A DNA stretch of 64,000 bases from Fuerstiella sp. (GTDB lineage: Bacteria; Planctomycetota; Planctomycetia; Planctomycetales; Planctomycetaceae): NCBI GenBank assembly GCA_022447225.1, contig JAKVAZ010000007.1, positions 298,475-362,474 of the forward strand. Direction: 5' to 3'. Shown here piece by piece: positions 18,297 to 27,939 of this stretch. The stretch's first letter is position 1. Every line of letters begins with the position of its first letter. The translations under genes and the position numbers were made by a program. The notes below the pieces were generated by a model. The model was not told where the DNA came from, did not search any database, and saw only the letters and a list, made by a program, of their open reading frames with translations.

Positions 18297-19052
18297 CTAG
18301 CCCTTGGTTTTTATTCTGTATTCACGAGGTTCCAGCTCAACGGTCTCACCATCCTTGATTTCAACTGACAAACTTCTTTCCAGATAGCCCTGAAGTTCAT
18401 GCCAAACACGAAATTTGTGAGTTCCGACCGGCAGATCTTTGATTTCGAAGCTGCCATCCTTCTTTGTGATTGCGGCATAAGGGTGATCCAGGACCAGCCA
18501 TCTGGCTTCCATCCACGGATGAAAATCACATTTGACTGTTGAGGGAAGTGGTTCTGCCTTTGGCAGTGGATAAGGAGTGCCCTTTCCTTTGGAGGTGAGT
18601 GGAGCAATCACCTGGTTCTGACCACGGTTTCGGATTGGAGTCAAATTTGTGTTATGGCTGACAGAGTCACTGTTGAGAACCTCCACAGTCTGACCTGCAC
18701 GTACCAGCAGCGTATGCGGTGTGAACATGCAGTTCTTTTGATCAAAGGTGACACTCGCAGGGAAGTTCATTTGATCAGGATGAATGTTTTTGGGAGCTTT
18801 TCTCAGGTACACGAACACATGAGAAATACCTCTACTGTCCTGATCGATGACCAACTCATCGTCATACACATCTTCGCTGGCACACACATTTCCGTTTTTG
18901 ATACTGGCTCCCTTCGGGTGCAGCAGTTTCGGCGCAGGAATATCGCCTTTCCACAGTATCTTTCCGGATACGGATCCCCACCCGTCCGCAGCCATTGCAG
19001 GCACGACAGTAATCAGTGACAGAAACGTGATGTGAAAGACCGTTCGCAACAT
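18297..19052 (-). CDS. Exported cupredoxin-like/carboxypeptidase-regulatory domain protein
   Basis: 251 residues from the ATG at 19052, chosen because AGGA precedes it and a signal peptide (MLRTVFHITFLSLITVVPAMA) starts there. The middle part (VTFDQKNCMFTPHTLLVRAG, then VEVLNSDSVSHNTNL) resembles the cupredoxin-like proteins near methylamine-utilisation and cytochrome genes; His in SHNTNL and Cys-x-x-His in CDFHPWMEA could bind copper. The end is a beta-sandwich typical of carboxypeptidase-regulatory domains (DGSFEIKDLPVGTHKFRVWH). Such proteins are frequent in planctomycetes; no function has been assigned that I know of. Monocistronic. Confidence 0.75.
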   Translation of the reverse strand: MLRTVFHITFLSLITVVPAMAADGWGSVSGKILWKGDIPAPKLLHPKGASIKNGNVCASEDVYDDELVIDQDSRGISHVFVYLRKAPKNIHPDQMNFPASVTFDQKNCMFTPHTLLVRAGQTVEVLNSDSVSHNTNLTPIRNRGQNQVIAPLTSKGKGTPYPLPKAEPLPSTVKCDFHPWMEARWLVLDHPYAAITKKDGSFEIKDLPVGTHKFRVWHELQGYLERSLSVEIKDGETVELEPREYRIKTKG

Positions 19053-19546
19053 AACTAAATCCTGAAAAGGCTGGCACACAGGCTCACGGGTCCGAATATC
19101 CAACGGTGATACGGTGGAATGGCTGAGCAAGAGGGGACCGAGCATTACTGCACTCGACCACACAATTATACGAAGGGACCTCGTGGAAAGTCGAATACGG
19201 TGCCGGATTTCCCAGGCTCGTTGTACCGGTTCCTGGCCCTCAGAATCGCTGTCATGAGTGAATCCGGTCCAGACGAATCCGACTCTTTGTTTTTTTCGGT
19301 ACCTTTCGAATCCTCAATGAACTGGATTTTGGGTTCAGTGGTTTGTTCGAACGTGGAGCCGGCAGGTGTGAAGCCAGGAAATTCCGTCCATTCAATCCTG
19401 CCGGCAGTACGACAAGATTTTTGCATGTCTCTTCGAGGGGCGGTGGCAATGATCAGGACATTTTAACGGGCCGGTCATGCGAGCCCTTGACGTTGTCCCG
19501 AACTCAGACCGACATCCGGAACCGATCATTTTAACCCAGGTCGGTG
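19053..19546. other. Intergenic region with no confident gene
   Basis: About 490 bases between the cupredoxin-like gene and the broken glycosyltransferase. A minus-strand frame 19166-19426 (86 codons) is rich in Glu, Lys, Asp and Ser in its middle, but it has no ribosome-binding site or recognisable domain, so I do not call it. Confidence 0.4.
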
Positions 19547-20879
19547 TTAAGCCGGGGCTGTGCCTTTTGAGTCCGTGGGTAACCTGGCTGACTGTCCTCC
19601 AAAAGCCAGCACGATTCCCAGCACCATGATCGGCTCGAGAATCATTCGGTAGCGGGAATTCTCAATTTCCACTTATCCTGTCCGCAAACAGAAATAGCAG
19701 AACGTGGCCGTCACGACGATTCCCATCCAGCGCCGTTTTCCGCCGGTCAGCAGCCTGACGGCAGCCAACAGCGCGATGAACGAAAAAAGGTTGATTCCAC
19801 CAGAGTGAATGACTGGGCATATGACGGGCGAGAAATGATCCAAGGTCAGCGAGAACGGGAATGCTCCAAGTTTTTGCCCAAGATAGTCCTTATCAGAGCC
19901 TCCTCCAAACGGAGGAGATCCGGCAACACACCGCCAGAAATAGACCATTTGTTTGAAAGCCTTCCGGAAGAATGTTTCCGGATCGGTTCGAATTGCATCA
20001 ATGCTGACCCGAGACATCAAGTTCTCGGTTTCGTCGAACGAAAGTCCGGACGCCATTAACTGGCCATGAACCTTATAGGCGTGTCGGTCGTTGAGTACCC
20101 CGGGTGGAACGTCTAACAGCTGTTCCATTTTACGTGCGGAATCGGGTTCGGGCCATGCGAGGTTCCCTCCCGAGCCGTCTCGAAACGTCACGGCCCATTT
20201 ATTAGCCGCGGGAGGTTTGGTCAGGAACAGTTCGTCATACAGAATCCTGTTGCGGACAATGCCGGGAATCAGTGTCACTCCGAAACACAGCAGTAGGATT
20301 AGTCCATGTTGCAGCGACCGTCGCAAATCCAAGCAGGAATCCTGCTAAACCTGCGACCCGCTTTGTGGGTCGCAATTCGTACAGAAGAAGTATCGCCAGT
20401 CCGGTTGTCAACGGCAGGGCAAACAGTGACTCTGTCAGAACGGCGTTGGCATACCAGACTCTTTCTGTCAATGGAAACAGCAGCAGGTAACACAAGACGA
20501 AAGAATCGTGTCGTCCGGTCAGGCAGACAGCCAGAAGACACGTCAGCAGTGTCGTGATAAATACCAAACAGTGTTGGCCCAGGATCGAGACCAGTAGTGC
20601 ATTGTTACTGCATTTAAACTGCCCGAGCGAGAGAAAATACGGATAGACGGGAGTTCGGTAAGGTGTATTGACTGTCTCCTGAAAATAGTCGGCTCTGGAA
20701 ACGAGGGTGCCGGTGTTCCGGTAGCCGGCTGCGTCCATCAGCACAGGAGATGGTCCGATCGAAAAGAAAATCAGATGCCACAGAAAATCGATCAACAGAA
20801 CGACTGCCACAATCGTGAACAGTTTTGTATGTCGACGTTTTAGCGGGGGATCGACATCCAGGGGACATTTTATGATCAA
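19547..20879 (-). pseudogene. ArnT-like membrane glycosyltransferase, broken by a frameshift and a nonsense codon
   Basis: The N-terminal piece (20235-20879) has multiple TM helices and PYRTPVYPYFLSLGQF, the luminal motif region of GT39/GT83 dolichyl/undecaprenyl-sugar transferases. Frame is lost around 20290-20330: the protein resumes in the +1 frame with GLILLLCFGVTLIPGIVRNR. A second lesion is an in-frame TAA at 19673-19675, after which the same frame continues VEIENSRYRMILEPIMVLG, clearly the usual C-terminal end of such enzymes, to a stop at 19547. Two independent lesions make a true pseudogene more likely than a read error. It would have attached a lipid-carried sugar to a surface polymer. 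Confidence 0.75.
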
Positions 20880-20958
20880 AAGGCACTCTGTCTTTTCACA
20901 TTCAGTTGGTTTCTGTGCAGTCCGCAGGCGGAACTGGCTGCCCGGTTACCGGCGGACT

Positions 20959-21912
20959 TCATTTGACTGAACGGCAGGTGCCTTTCTTTCCTGCGAGATC
21001 GATAAATTCGTTGTAGTCCCGAATGTAATCATCAGGATCGTAGGGATGTGATGCAAAGACGGCAACGACTGAGTGAGGTTGATGTCTGTACTGTGTTGTC
21101 CACAGGTTTGCAGGGATGTACAGACCAAGACCGGGCGTATCCAGCAGTACCTCTTCCCGTGTGCGACCGTCGTCCACGACAACGGCCACCGAACCTTCCA
21201 CACAGACCAGGAGTTGCTGACAAATTCGGTGTGCGTGCTCTCCCCGGACATACTGGCTTGGTACGTCATGAACAAAGAACATCCTTTGCGGCATAAACGG
21301 CAGTTCCGAAAATTCTGCCACCGCCAGGTTGCCTCGGGCGTCGCTGTGACTCGGCAGTGCGATCAGAAAAGCCTCACCCAGAACTGGTTTACGGAGTCCT
21401 GGCTGCAGAGATTTCTCTTCTGAAGTCAAACGGGCACTCGGTGAGTGCATTCCGACATAACCGGTGATCCGGGCCGGATTGCCCACTAAAATCGCTCCGG
21501 GGGGGACGTCGTGCGTCACGACCGCTCCGGCACCGATCATTGCTCGCTTGCCAATCCGCAGTCCTGGCAGAATGGTTGCGTTTGCTCCGATGGATGCACC
21601 ATCTTCAATGATGGTCTGAACGACCGAATCCTGCCACTGACCGCTGCGGGGAAATTTGTCATTCGTGAACGTAGCGTTGGGGCCGATGAACACGTCGTTG
21701 CCAACGCGCATTCCGTCCCAAAGCTGCACGCCGCATTTGACTGTCGTGCGGTCGCCGATAACGACATCGTTTTCCACAAAGACGTGGTCGCAAATGTTGC
21801 AGTTGTCCCCGACACAGGCTCCCGGTAGTAAATGGGCGAACGCCCACACACGGGTACCTTCGCCGACTTGACTACTTTCACAGATGCCCTGGGGATGAAC
21901 AAAAATAGCCAT
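20959..21912 (-). CDS. Bifunctional sugar N-acetyltransferase / 3,4-ketoisomerase (FdtD-like)
   Basis: 317 residues from the ATG at 21912, which has GGAG ten bases upstream. Residues 1-170 are a left-handed beta-helix of hexapeptide repeats (IGPNATFTNDKFPR, ATILPGLRIGKRAMIGAGAVV), as in WbpD/FdtC acetyltransferases. Residues 185-310 are a WxcM/FdtA cupin (MFFVHDVPSQYVRGEHAHR, LYIPANLWTTQY). This fusion order is known from FdtD, which isomerises dTDP-4-keto-6-deoxyglucose to the 3-keto sugar and N-acetylates the 3-amino product. With the neighbouring DegT aminotransferase it would make dTDP-Fuc3NAc or dTDP-Qui3NAc. Both halves look intact. Confidence 0.88.
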   Translation of the reverse strand: MAIFVHPQGICESSQVGEGTRVWAFAHLLPGACVGDNCNICDHVFVENDVVIGDRTTVKCGVQLWDGMRVGNDVFIGPNATFTNDKFPRSGQWQDSVVQTIIEDGASIGANATILPGLRIGKRAMIGAGAVVTHDVPPGAILVGNPARITGYVGMHSPSARLTSEEKSLQPGLRKPVLGEAFLIALPSHSDARGNLAVAEFSELPFMPQRMFFVHDVPSQYVRGEHAHRICQQLLVCVEGSVAVVVDDGRTREEVLLDTPGLGLYIPANLWTTQYRHQPHSVVAVFASHPYDPDDYIRDYNEFIDLAGKKGTCRSVK

Positions 21913-22000
21913 GATCTTATTCTCCACCGTAGAGTTCCGGAAAATCTAGCTGACGGAGAACAATTGTCAGCGGACGATGTTTGGAATTTTCGTAGGTTCG

Positions 22001-22502
22001 TCAAATGTAGCTTCCCACGACGCTCAGGACGAGCAGATTTGCAGAACTTGAAAACAGGACGACGAGCATCAGCGGAGTGTAGCCCTGGATATCGATGAGA
22101 TTCAGGTACCAGCTCAGGAAGACGATCAGACTCAAAGACAGACTGCCTGTTACTCCGGCGATTCCCACCAGGCCCAGCAGGGCAATCGGTAACGCAGTGA
22201 AGGCAAAGATTGAATTGAGCATGTAATTGAGTTTCTTACGAAACGTCCAAACGCTCTGCCCACCTGCCCGTTTCTGCCGCACGTATGGAATTGACACTCG
22301 TCGGAAACCCAGCCAGATCAACTGCCCAGCCAGTGATGTGTGCGATTCTTCCATCTTCACCAAGGCATCGCGGACTTTGTCGTTACAGGCGAAAATACCG
22401 CCTCCATCGGTTTCCCCAGCCGGTTAGCCAGTGTTTCCAGGGCTGCAATCAGGGATCAATTGTCTCTTCGTTTCGATAGACGGGAATCACGATCGAGAAC
22501 AT
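22001..22502 (-). pseudogene. Family 2 glycosyltransferase remnant with internal deletion
   Basis: The ATG at 22502 overlaps the upstream aminotransferase stop (TGATG) and begins MFSIVIPVYRNEETIDP, the standard GT2 start, then hits a stop. The +1 frame continues LIAALETLANRLGKP. About 25 bases on, a third frame opens in DGGGIFACNDKV and runs to 22001 through WLGFRRVSIPYVRQKRAGG, WTFRKKLNYMLNSIFAF and two TM helices, which match the C-terminus of GtrB/DPM1-like transferases. The catalytic middle (DxD region, roughly 150 residues) is missing. The gene is non-functional and would have used the sugar made by its neighbours or loaded it on undecaprenyl phosphate. Confidence 0.82.
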
Positions 22503-23611
22503 CAGTCAAGGTTTCCGAGAATATGACAAACGTGATCGACCTGGTTTTCATTCAGGCCGGGAAAACAGGGGAGCGAAACGATCTCACCCTGGGCCGCAAG
22601 CGACTCGGTCAGGATATCGGAGCGACATCCGGCTTCGGCTACCGCCGGTTGCTGCACGTCCAGCAAAGGATAATGTACGTCGCTGGCAATCCCTGCCTCA
22701 CAAAGTGTTGCGCGAAATGTTTTTCGCCGGGGATGGCGGATGACACACAGATGGCAGGCGTTACTGTGACTGGCCGATGAGACAAAATTTACAGCCGTAT
22801 TGCTGCAGGCGGCGGTGTAGCGGGCGACAATCTCCCGGCGTCTCCGGTTCCACGCGTCCAGGCACGGCAGACGAACACTCAGCACGGCCGCCTGAACTTC
22901 ATCCATCCGGCTGTTACGTCCTCGGGGTCGCCGGGCCTCATATTTTTTTGACCAGCCGTACTGAGCCAGTTCCCGAACTACCTGTGCCAGTGCAGAATCG
23001 TCTGTTACAACGGCGCCGGCATCACCGAAGGCTCCCAGATTTTTTGTCGGGTAGAAGCTGAATGTAGCCAGGTGGCCGAGGCTTCCGACTCGCCGGCCTG
23101 TGCTGTCCTGTGCACCGTGTGCCTGGGCTCCATCTTCAATCAGATGCACCGGTTGGCTTCCGATTACCCTGCGCAGGGGCGTCATATCCATCACCTGGCC
23201 GAACAGATGTGTCACGACCACCGCCCGCGTCCGATCAGACAGCATACGGGCAACAGAGTCTGCGGAGATCAGCAGCGATGCTGCGTCGACGTCAGCAAAG
23301 ACGGGTGTTGCCCCAACCTGGATGGCTGCAGCTGCGGCGTACATCCCGGCGTTGGCGGCCATCACGACTTCGTCTCCCGCCTCGCATCCGACAGCACGCA
23401 ACGCCAGTTCGAGAGCATCGGTACCGTTTCCAACACCCACGGCATGCCCGACTCCGCAAAAATCGGCAAACGAGGATTCAAAGTTGCGGGTTTCATCACC
23501 CGACAGGTACCATCCACTTTGAAGCACGCGGGCGACGGCCGAGTCGTGCTCAACACGGAGGTTCTCATACTGGGGACGACAGTCGAACAATGGGACACTG
23601 AGGCGATTCAT
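22502..23611 (-). CDS. DegT/DnrJ/EryC1/StrS sugar aminotransferase (FdtB-like)
   Basis: 369 residues from the ATG at 23611 (VPLFDCRPQY is the usual family beginning; the frame opens further up without support). PLP-fold hallmarks: VGNGTDALELAL (phosphate-binding region), LIEDGAQAHGA (Asp contacting the pyridine N), and SFYPTKNLGAFGDAGAV with the PLP-linking Lys. It transfers an amino group from glutamate to a 3-keto or 4-keto nucleotide-linked sugar; next to the ketoisomerase/acetyltransferase fusion, C3 amination of a dTDP-6-deoxyhexose is most likely. Its stop overlaps the start of the broken GT2 gene. Confidence 0.9.
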   Translation of the reverse strand: MNRLSVPLFDCRPQYENLRVEHDSAVARVLQSGWYLSGDETRNFESSFADFCGVGHAVGVGNGTDALELALRAVGCEAGDEVVMAANAGMYAAAAAIQVGATPVFADVDAASLLISADSVARMLSDRTRAVVVTHLFGQVMDMTPLRRVIGSQPVHLIEDGAQAHGAQDSTGRRVGSLGHLATFSFYPTKNLGAFGDAGAVVTDDSALAQVVRELAQYGWSKKYEARRPRGRNSRMDEVQAAVLSVRLPCLDAWNRRRREIVARYTAACSNTAVNFVSSASHSNACHLCVIRHPRRKTFRATLCEAGIASDVHYPLLDVQQPAVAEAGCRSDILTESLAAQGEIVSLPCFPGLNENQVDHVCHILGNLD

Positions 23612-24582
23612 GGAGAGTAGTATCGGATGAACTGAGTAACTGTTTACATACATCCGTCGCAATCGAGACTCAGCAGTAGAGAGCGAAGACGTCCCATGTA
23701 TTGGGTTATCATGAATGGTGATTCAACTCACCGCCGGACAGGTTCAAGATTCACCGCAAATGATGCTTGAGTCAACCCTTTATCTGCGGGCCGGACAGAC
23801 GGCTCAACTCATGAGACCAGTTACACGGTTGATGTCGAATGGCCGACAGGTGTTGGCCGGGATTTGATTTTTGATTGACCTGGCTTCCTTCCCGAAAATA
23901 ACTGAAGCATACCAAGCTCGCTATATCGGTCATTGTTCAAACAGAACTCAAGGCGGAATTCGGATGACACCGGTTCATGGATTTTTTATAGAAACATTAC
24001 AGGTCGTTGTTTTCGAACAGGGTTCGATACACAAGTCCTTTGGGACTGTCTGCGGACGATAGTCAAAGGTTGACTTTCAAAGTCGTCATCTTACCGACGG
24101 TACTCCGGTAGCGACAGACATACTGTGGTGTCGAGTCATTTGATGGCATCGAGACATTTCATCCGTTTTGGATCTGACATTCGAATCAGAGTCTTGGCCG
24201 CTGAGCAGGGATGCCATGTGAACTGCATACAGGCCGACTTGAACAAATTGTTATCAGCAGTTGCCTATTGGAATCGGAAACAACTTCGATTGACAGAAAA
24301 ATCTGTGGACATGAAGTTACTAACCCGCGATACCCGGCTACCGTTTTGACGCTCACGGCGACGGGGAACGCCGGAATCGCATAAAAAACGACGGGGTTTC
24401 ACTCAGGCCTGTGAAACGGGTGCCCGCGGCTAAGAGACAATTAACAGACTCATCAATCTGATCTGATTCATACAGCGTCAGGAAACACGGGACTGTCATC
24501 CGCAGCGATCCGAGTTTGTGAACCTTACGGCAGAACATTACCACTGTATGGACTTCAGCCCGTGTTCAACAACTTTCAGCTG
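23612..24582. other. Long non-coding stretch beside the sugar locus
   Basis: About 970 bases with no supportable gene; short frames at 23871, 24125 (plus) and 24353 (minus) have no domain or ribosome-binding site. A terminator-like hairpin lies at 24396-24417. The stretch separates the decaying polysaccharide genes from the ATPase operon. Confidence 0.4.
24379..24417 (-). terminator. Possible intrinsic terminator for the YhaN-like operon
   Basis: On the minus strand GTTTCAC and GTGAAAC flank an 8-base loop, followed eight to nine bases later by a run of six T. It lies 166 bases beyond the ATPase stop codon, in the correct orientation. The gap between stem and T-run weakens the call. Confidence 0.4.
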
Positions 24583-27500
24583 TCAGCCAGGGATTTCCTG
24601 AGTTTCGCCGGAGTCTTCGTCTGTTACCGACACCGTTCGATCACCGGGCGTTCGGGAGCCAGTCAGTGGAGACTCAGGCTCGTCCAGTCGCGTGTTCACT
24701 GCTGTTTCAACGTCGAGAAATGCAGCCGTTTCATCTTCCGGGCGATTCACATCCGTGCCGTTTCGATGTCCGGGCAGCCACAACGTTTCCACATTCCGTC
24801 TGCGGAAACGTTCCGCCAGGTGCTGATGGCAGGTGAAGAACAGTATCTGCTGTCCGCTGCGCCCCAGTTCAAGCAAACAGTCGAGTGCCGCTTCGGAGCG
24901 TTCTTCATCGAAATTGACAAACAGGTCGTCCATCACCATCGGAAGTTCGATGCCTCGTTCCGCAAATTCCCGAGCCAGTGCAAAACGGAGGGCAAGGAAC
25001 AGCTGTTCGCGTGTTCCGCCACTGAGTTGTTCCACACGAAATGTACGATTGTATTCATCGTCGATGCACAGAAACCCTTCACCAAGCGGTGCCCAGATCC
25101 GGTGATAGCGTCCGGATGTCATACGATGCAGATAGGATGAGGCCATCCGTAATGTTCCGGAGATGTTTTTCTTTTCGAATCGTTCCCGCATCTTTCGAAC
25201 AGCATCCTGTTCATGCTGTAGAGCATGCCATTCCTCAGCTGCCCTGTGGATATCCCATGCCAGTTGTGCTCGCCTGAAATGCTGCTGCTGAGACCCCCGT
25301 GATGTTTCGAGAAGTTGAATTTGTTCTTTCAGGCTGCCAACCGTTTCGTGTGCCGAATTGAGATCGTTCTCAACATCTTCCAGTTCGAGTTCGAGCAGCT
25401 TTATAGACTGCCGTCCGCTCTGAGGATCGAAGCGGCTCAGGTCCTCTTCGACAACTGCAAGTTCAGGTTCTGCAAAGACAATTTCGTTCAGTTCTTCCGT
25501 TGTGACTTTCAGCTGTACCTTAAATTCTTCACGCTTCTGAACCAAATCCGCCTGTTGCATCAGTTCTTCCCGACTCGTTACACCACAGCGTGTGAGTACA
25601 GCTTCGCGACGGAGTTTGGCAGCTTCAATCTGATGCTGTGTCAATGTGGTATCATGGGAGCGGGCTTCGATTTCTTTGCTCAGACGATTACGTTCCACTC
25701 GATCGCGTTCGTGTGTCGTCAACTGCTGCTGCCACGCGGTCAGCACTTCCAGGGGGCGGCCGAAATCCAGCTGATCATCATTTGCAACCTGCTGTCCCAG
25801 CTGTCTGACCCGGGTTGCCATGCCATCAAACATTCGGCGAAGGCCCTCAGCTTCGGGTGCTGAATTTCGCCATTGAGTGTGAAGTTCACGGATTTCCTGA
25901 ATACGCTGCCACCAGTCAAACGCTTCCTGAACCCGGACAGTTTCTTCCATTCCCAGTGAAGTTAACAGTCGACACCATTCCTGACGCTGGTCATTCAGTG
26001 ACTGTCCTGCGGTACGGTACCGCTCCCGAAGCTGCGTAAGTCGACGACGACGCCTGGTGGCGCGTTCCTGTCGACGCGACAGACGTTCAAGTTCCGTAAT
26101 ATGCCGTGAGCACTCACCAATACATTCCACGAGATGAGCAGTCGACGACTGTCCCGAATCCATTTTCATCAGGTGTTGGCCGGTAATTCCCTGTGACTGG
26201 ATTTTCTGAATACGTTCGTGAACATCCTTCAGTTGTACTTCAGCCCGGCCGGCTTCATCATTAAGGTCGTCAAGCCGGACCCCGGTCTTTCGGTCAAAAT
26301 AATTGCGCATTCCGTTACGAATGCACCACCACATCATGCCGGCGAATGCGAACGCGGAAGCCGCCAGAGAACCCCCGACAGCTTCCGGTCCTGACACGCC
26401 CAGGCTCCAGATGATCACACCAAAGAAAAAGAGCGCCAGCGAGACTGCTGTGATTCCTGTAACGGCTCGATCAACCCATGGGGGAACCGTGTCTTCCGTA
26501 TCCACACGACTCATAACTTTTCGGACAGTCTGAATCTTAAGTGCCAGCTGTTCCCTTTGAAGTCGCAGACGACCAAGATTTTCGAGTTCAGTCAGTCGAC
26601 GCCGCTCGAGTTCCATTGACTCCGGAATCGATTCGATCTGCATCGCTTCGAGATCGCTGTTCAGCTCCATCAGCTCCTGCTGGCTGCGACGGGAAAGACC
26701 TCGACACGATTTCCTCAGTTTGGTGTGACGCTGAGTTGCATTCTGATACTTTCGGGCAGTCTGAAGCAGCTGATCATGGGAAGACGACGAAGCATCAACC
26801 GAGTTCAGACGCTCAAGATTCCATGTGTCTCCCATTTCTTTCAACTGATGGTCAAGTTCTCTTTTGAGATCTCTCGATCGGTCCTGAGCTTCATTAATCT
26901 GCTGATCAATCTGCCGCAGCCAGGGAGCCTGTTCAACCAGACTTTGAATTGCGTATCGATTCTTTTCGAAAGGTAGATCGATTTTGATCCGATCCGACTG
27001 CTGTTGCAGCTGTTCTGTATGATCCGTCAGTTTCTGCCAGTCAGCGGTATGTTGGCCGATATCCCGTTCGCAGCCGGAAAGCTGCACCAGAGAATCCTGA
27101 GGAGAATGTTGAATGACCGGCAGATCATTCAGCATTTCGTTCAACTCCCGTTTGCGTCTCCAGGGAGTAAAACAGCTGCTGATGAACCTTAAACCTCGCA
27201 ATTCCGTCTCAATCTCAGACTGTCGAGTCTGAAGCTGTCCGATCTTTTGAAGCAGTTCCGAACGTTGGCGGGTGAGCTGATCGTGTTTTTCACGGGAGTC
27301 GTCGTCACGTTGTGCCTCAGCAATCAGCTGACTGTAGTTGGTGAACAGTTCCGGCAGTCGTCCCTGCTTGCCGTCGTCGGCAAGCAGGGCTGTCTGGCGC
27401 TGGCGCACATTTCCTGTTGCTCTGAGTAACTGGCGACCGTGAGGTCCCAGTGACAGGCCGTATATGTACTCCGCAACCTGATCACTGCCGAGTGTGGAAA

Positions 27501-27909
27501 GTTGCTGTAGTTCGCGAACGCCCAGTGCAAAAACGTCATTGAATACATTCTCGCGTGTATGACTTCGCAGCATGTCCAGCGATTCTTCGCGTGACATATC
27601 GTCCGGACCACCGGTAATTCTGAATCGGCCCCGGCTGGACACGGCCGCCTTGCGGCTGACTCGCCAGATTCGACCATTGTGCTCGCAACGCAGTGAACCC
27701 TTCCATGGAACTTCTGATTCTTCACGATGCCAGACGGGTTCTTCCTCGAGTGGATCAAAGCCGTACAACACTGAACGCACGAACTGCATCAACGTCGTCT
27801 TGCCGGCTTCGTTTGGTCCGTAGATGACATTCAATCCAGTCATATCCAGACGCAGTAACAGACTGCGCCAGATCCGGAATCGATCGATGTCAATCTCTGA
27901 AATTCTCAT
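24583..27909 (-). CDS. YhaN-like SMC/RecF-type ATPase with central membrane hairpin
   Basis: 1108 residues. Residues 1-60 open with MRISEIDIDRFRIW and Walker A GPNEAGKTT, as in YhaN/RecF/SbcC. Two very long coiled coils follow, interrupted near residues 480-530 by two hydrophobic helices (VTGITAVSLALFFFGVIIW and SLAASAFAFAGMMWW), so the middle is probably membrane-embedded. The C-terminus carries the ABC signature LSGGTREQLFLALRFAL and Walker B LPMVMDDLFVNFD. In Bacillus YhaN pairs with the nuclease YhaO; here the upstream partner gene is 30 bases away. It probably acts on DNA or at the membrane; the substrate is unknown. AGGATGAACGG precedes the ATG. Confidence 0.85.
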   Translation of the reverse strand: MRISEIDIDRFRIWRSLLLRLDMTGLNVIYGPNEAGKTTLMQFVRSVLYGFDPLEEEPVWHREESEVPWKGSLRCEHNGRIWRVSRKAAVSSRGRFRITGGPDDMSREESLDMLRSHTRENVFNDVFALGVRELQQLSTLGSDQVAEYIYGLSLGPHGRQLLRATGNVRQRQTALLADDGKQGRLPELFTNYSQLIAEAQRDDDSREKHDQLTRQRSELLQKIGQLQTRQSEIETELRGLRFISSCFTPWRRKRELNEMLNDLPVIQHSPQDSLVQLSGCERDIGQHTADWQKLTDHTEQLQQQSDRIKIDLPFEKNRYAIQSLVEQAPWLRQIDQQINEAQDRSRDLKRELDHQLKEMGDTWNLERLNSVDASSSSHDQLLQTARKYQNATQRHTKLRKSCRGLSRRSQQELMELNSDLEAMQIESIPESMELERRRLTELENLGRLRLQREQLALKIQTVRKVMSRVDTEDTVPPWVDRAVTGITAVSLALFFFGVIIWSLGVSGPEAVGGSLAASAFAFAGMMWWCIRNGMRNYFDRKTGVRLDDLNDEAGRAEVQLKDVHERIQKIQSQGITGQHLMKMDSGQSSTAHLVECIGECSRHITELERLSRRQERATRRRRRLTQLRERYRTAGQSLNDQRQEWCRLLTSLGMEETVRVQEAFDWWQRIQEIRELHTQWRNSAPEAEGLRRMFDGMATRVRQLGQQVANDDQLDFGRPLEVLTAWQQQLTTHERDRVERNRLSKEIEARSHDTTLTQHQIEAAKLRREAVLTRCGVTSREELMQQADLVQKREEFKVQLKVTTEELNEIVFAEPELAVVEEDLSRFDPQSGRQSIKLLELELEDVENDLNSAHETVGSLKEQIQLLETSRGSQQQHFRRAQLAWDIHRAAEEWHALQHEQDAVRKMRERFEKKNISGTLRMASSYLHRMTSGRYHRIWAPLGEGFLCIDDEYNRTFRVEQLSGGTREQLFLALRFALAREFAERGIELPMVMDDLFVNFDEERSEAALDCLLELGRSGQQILFFTCHQHLAERFRRRNVETLWLPGHRNGTDVNRPEDETAAFLDVETAVNTRLDEPESPLTGSRTPGDRTVSVTDEDSGETQEIPG

Positions 27910-27939
27910 CCGTTCATCCTGCCATCTTGGCGAGGTGTA

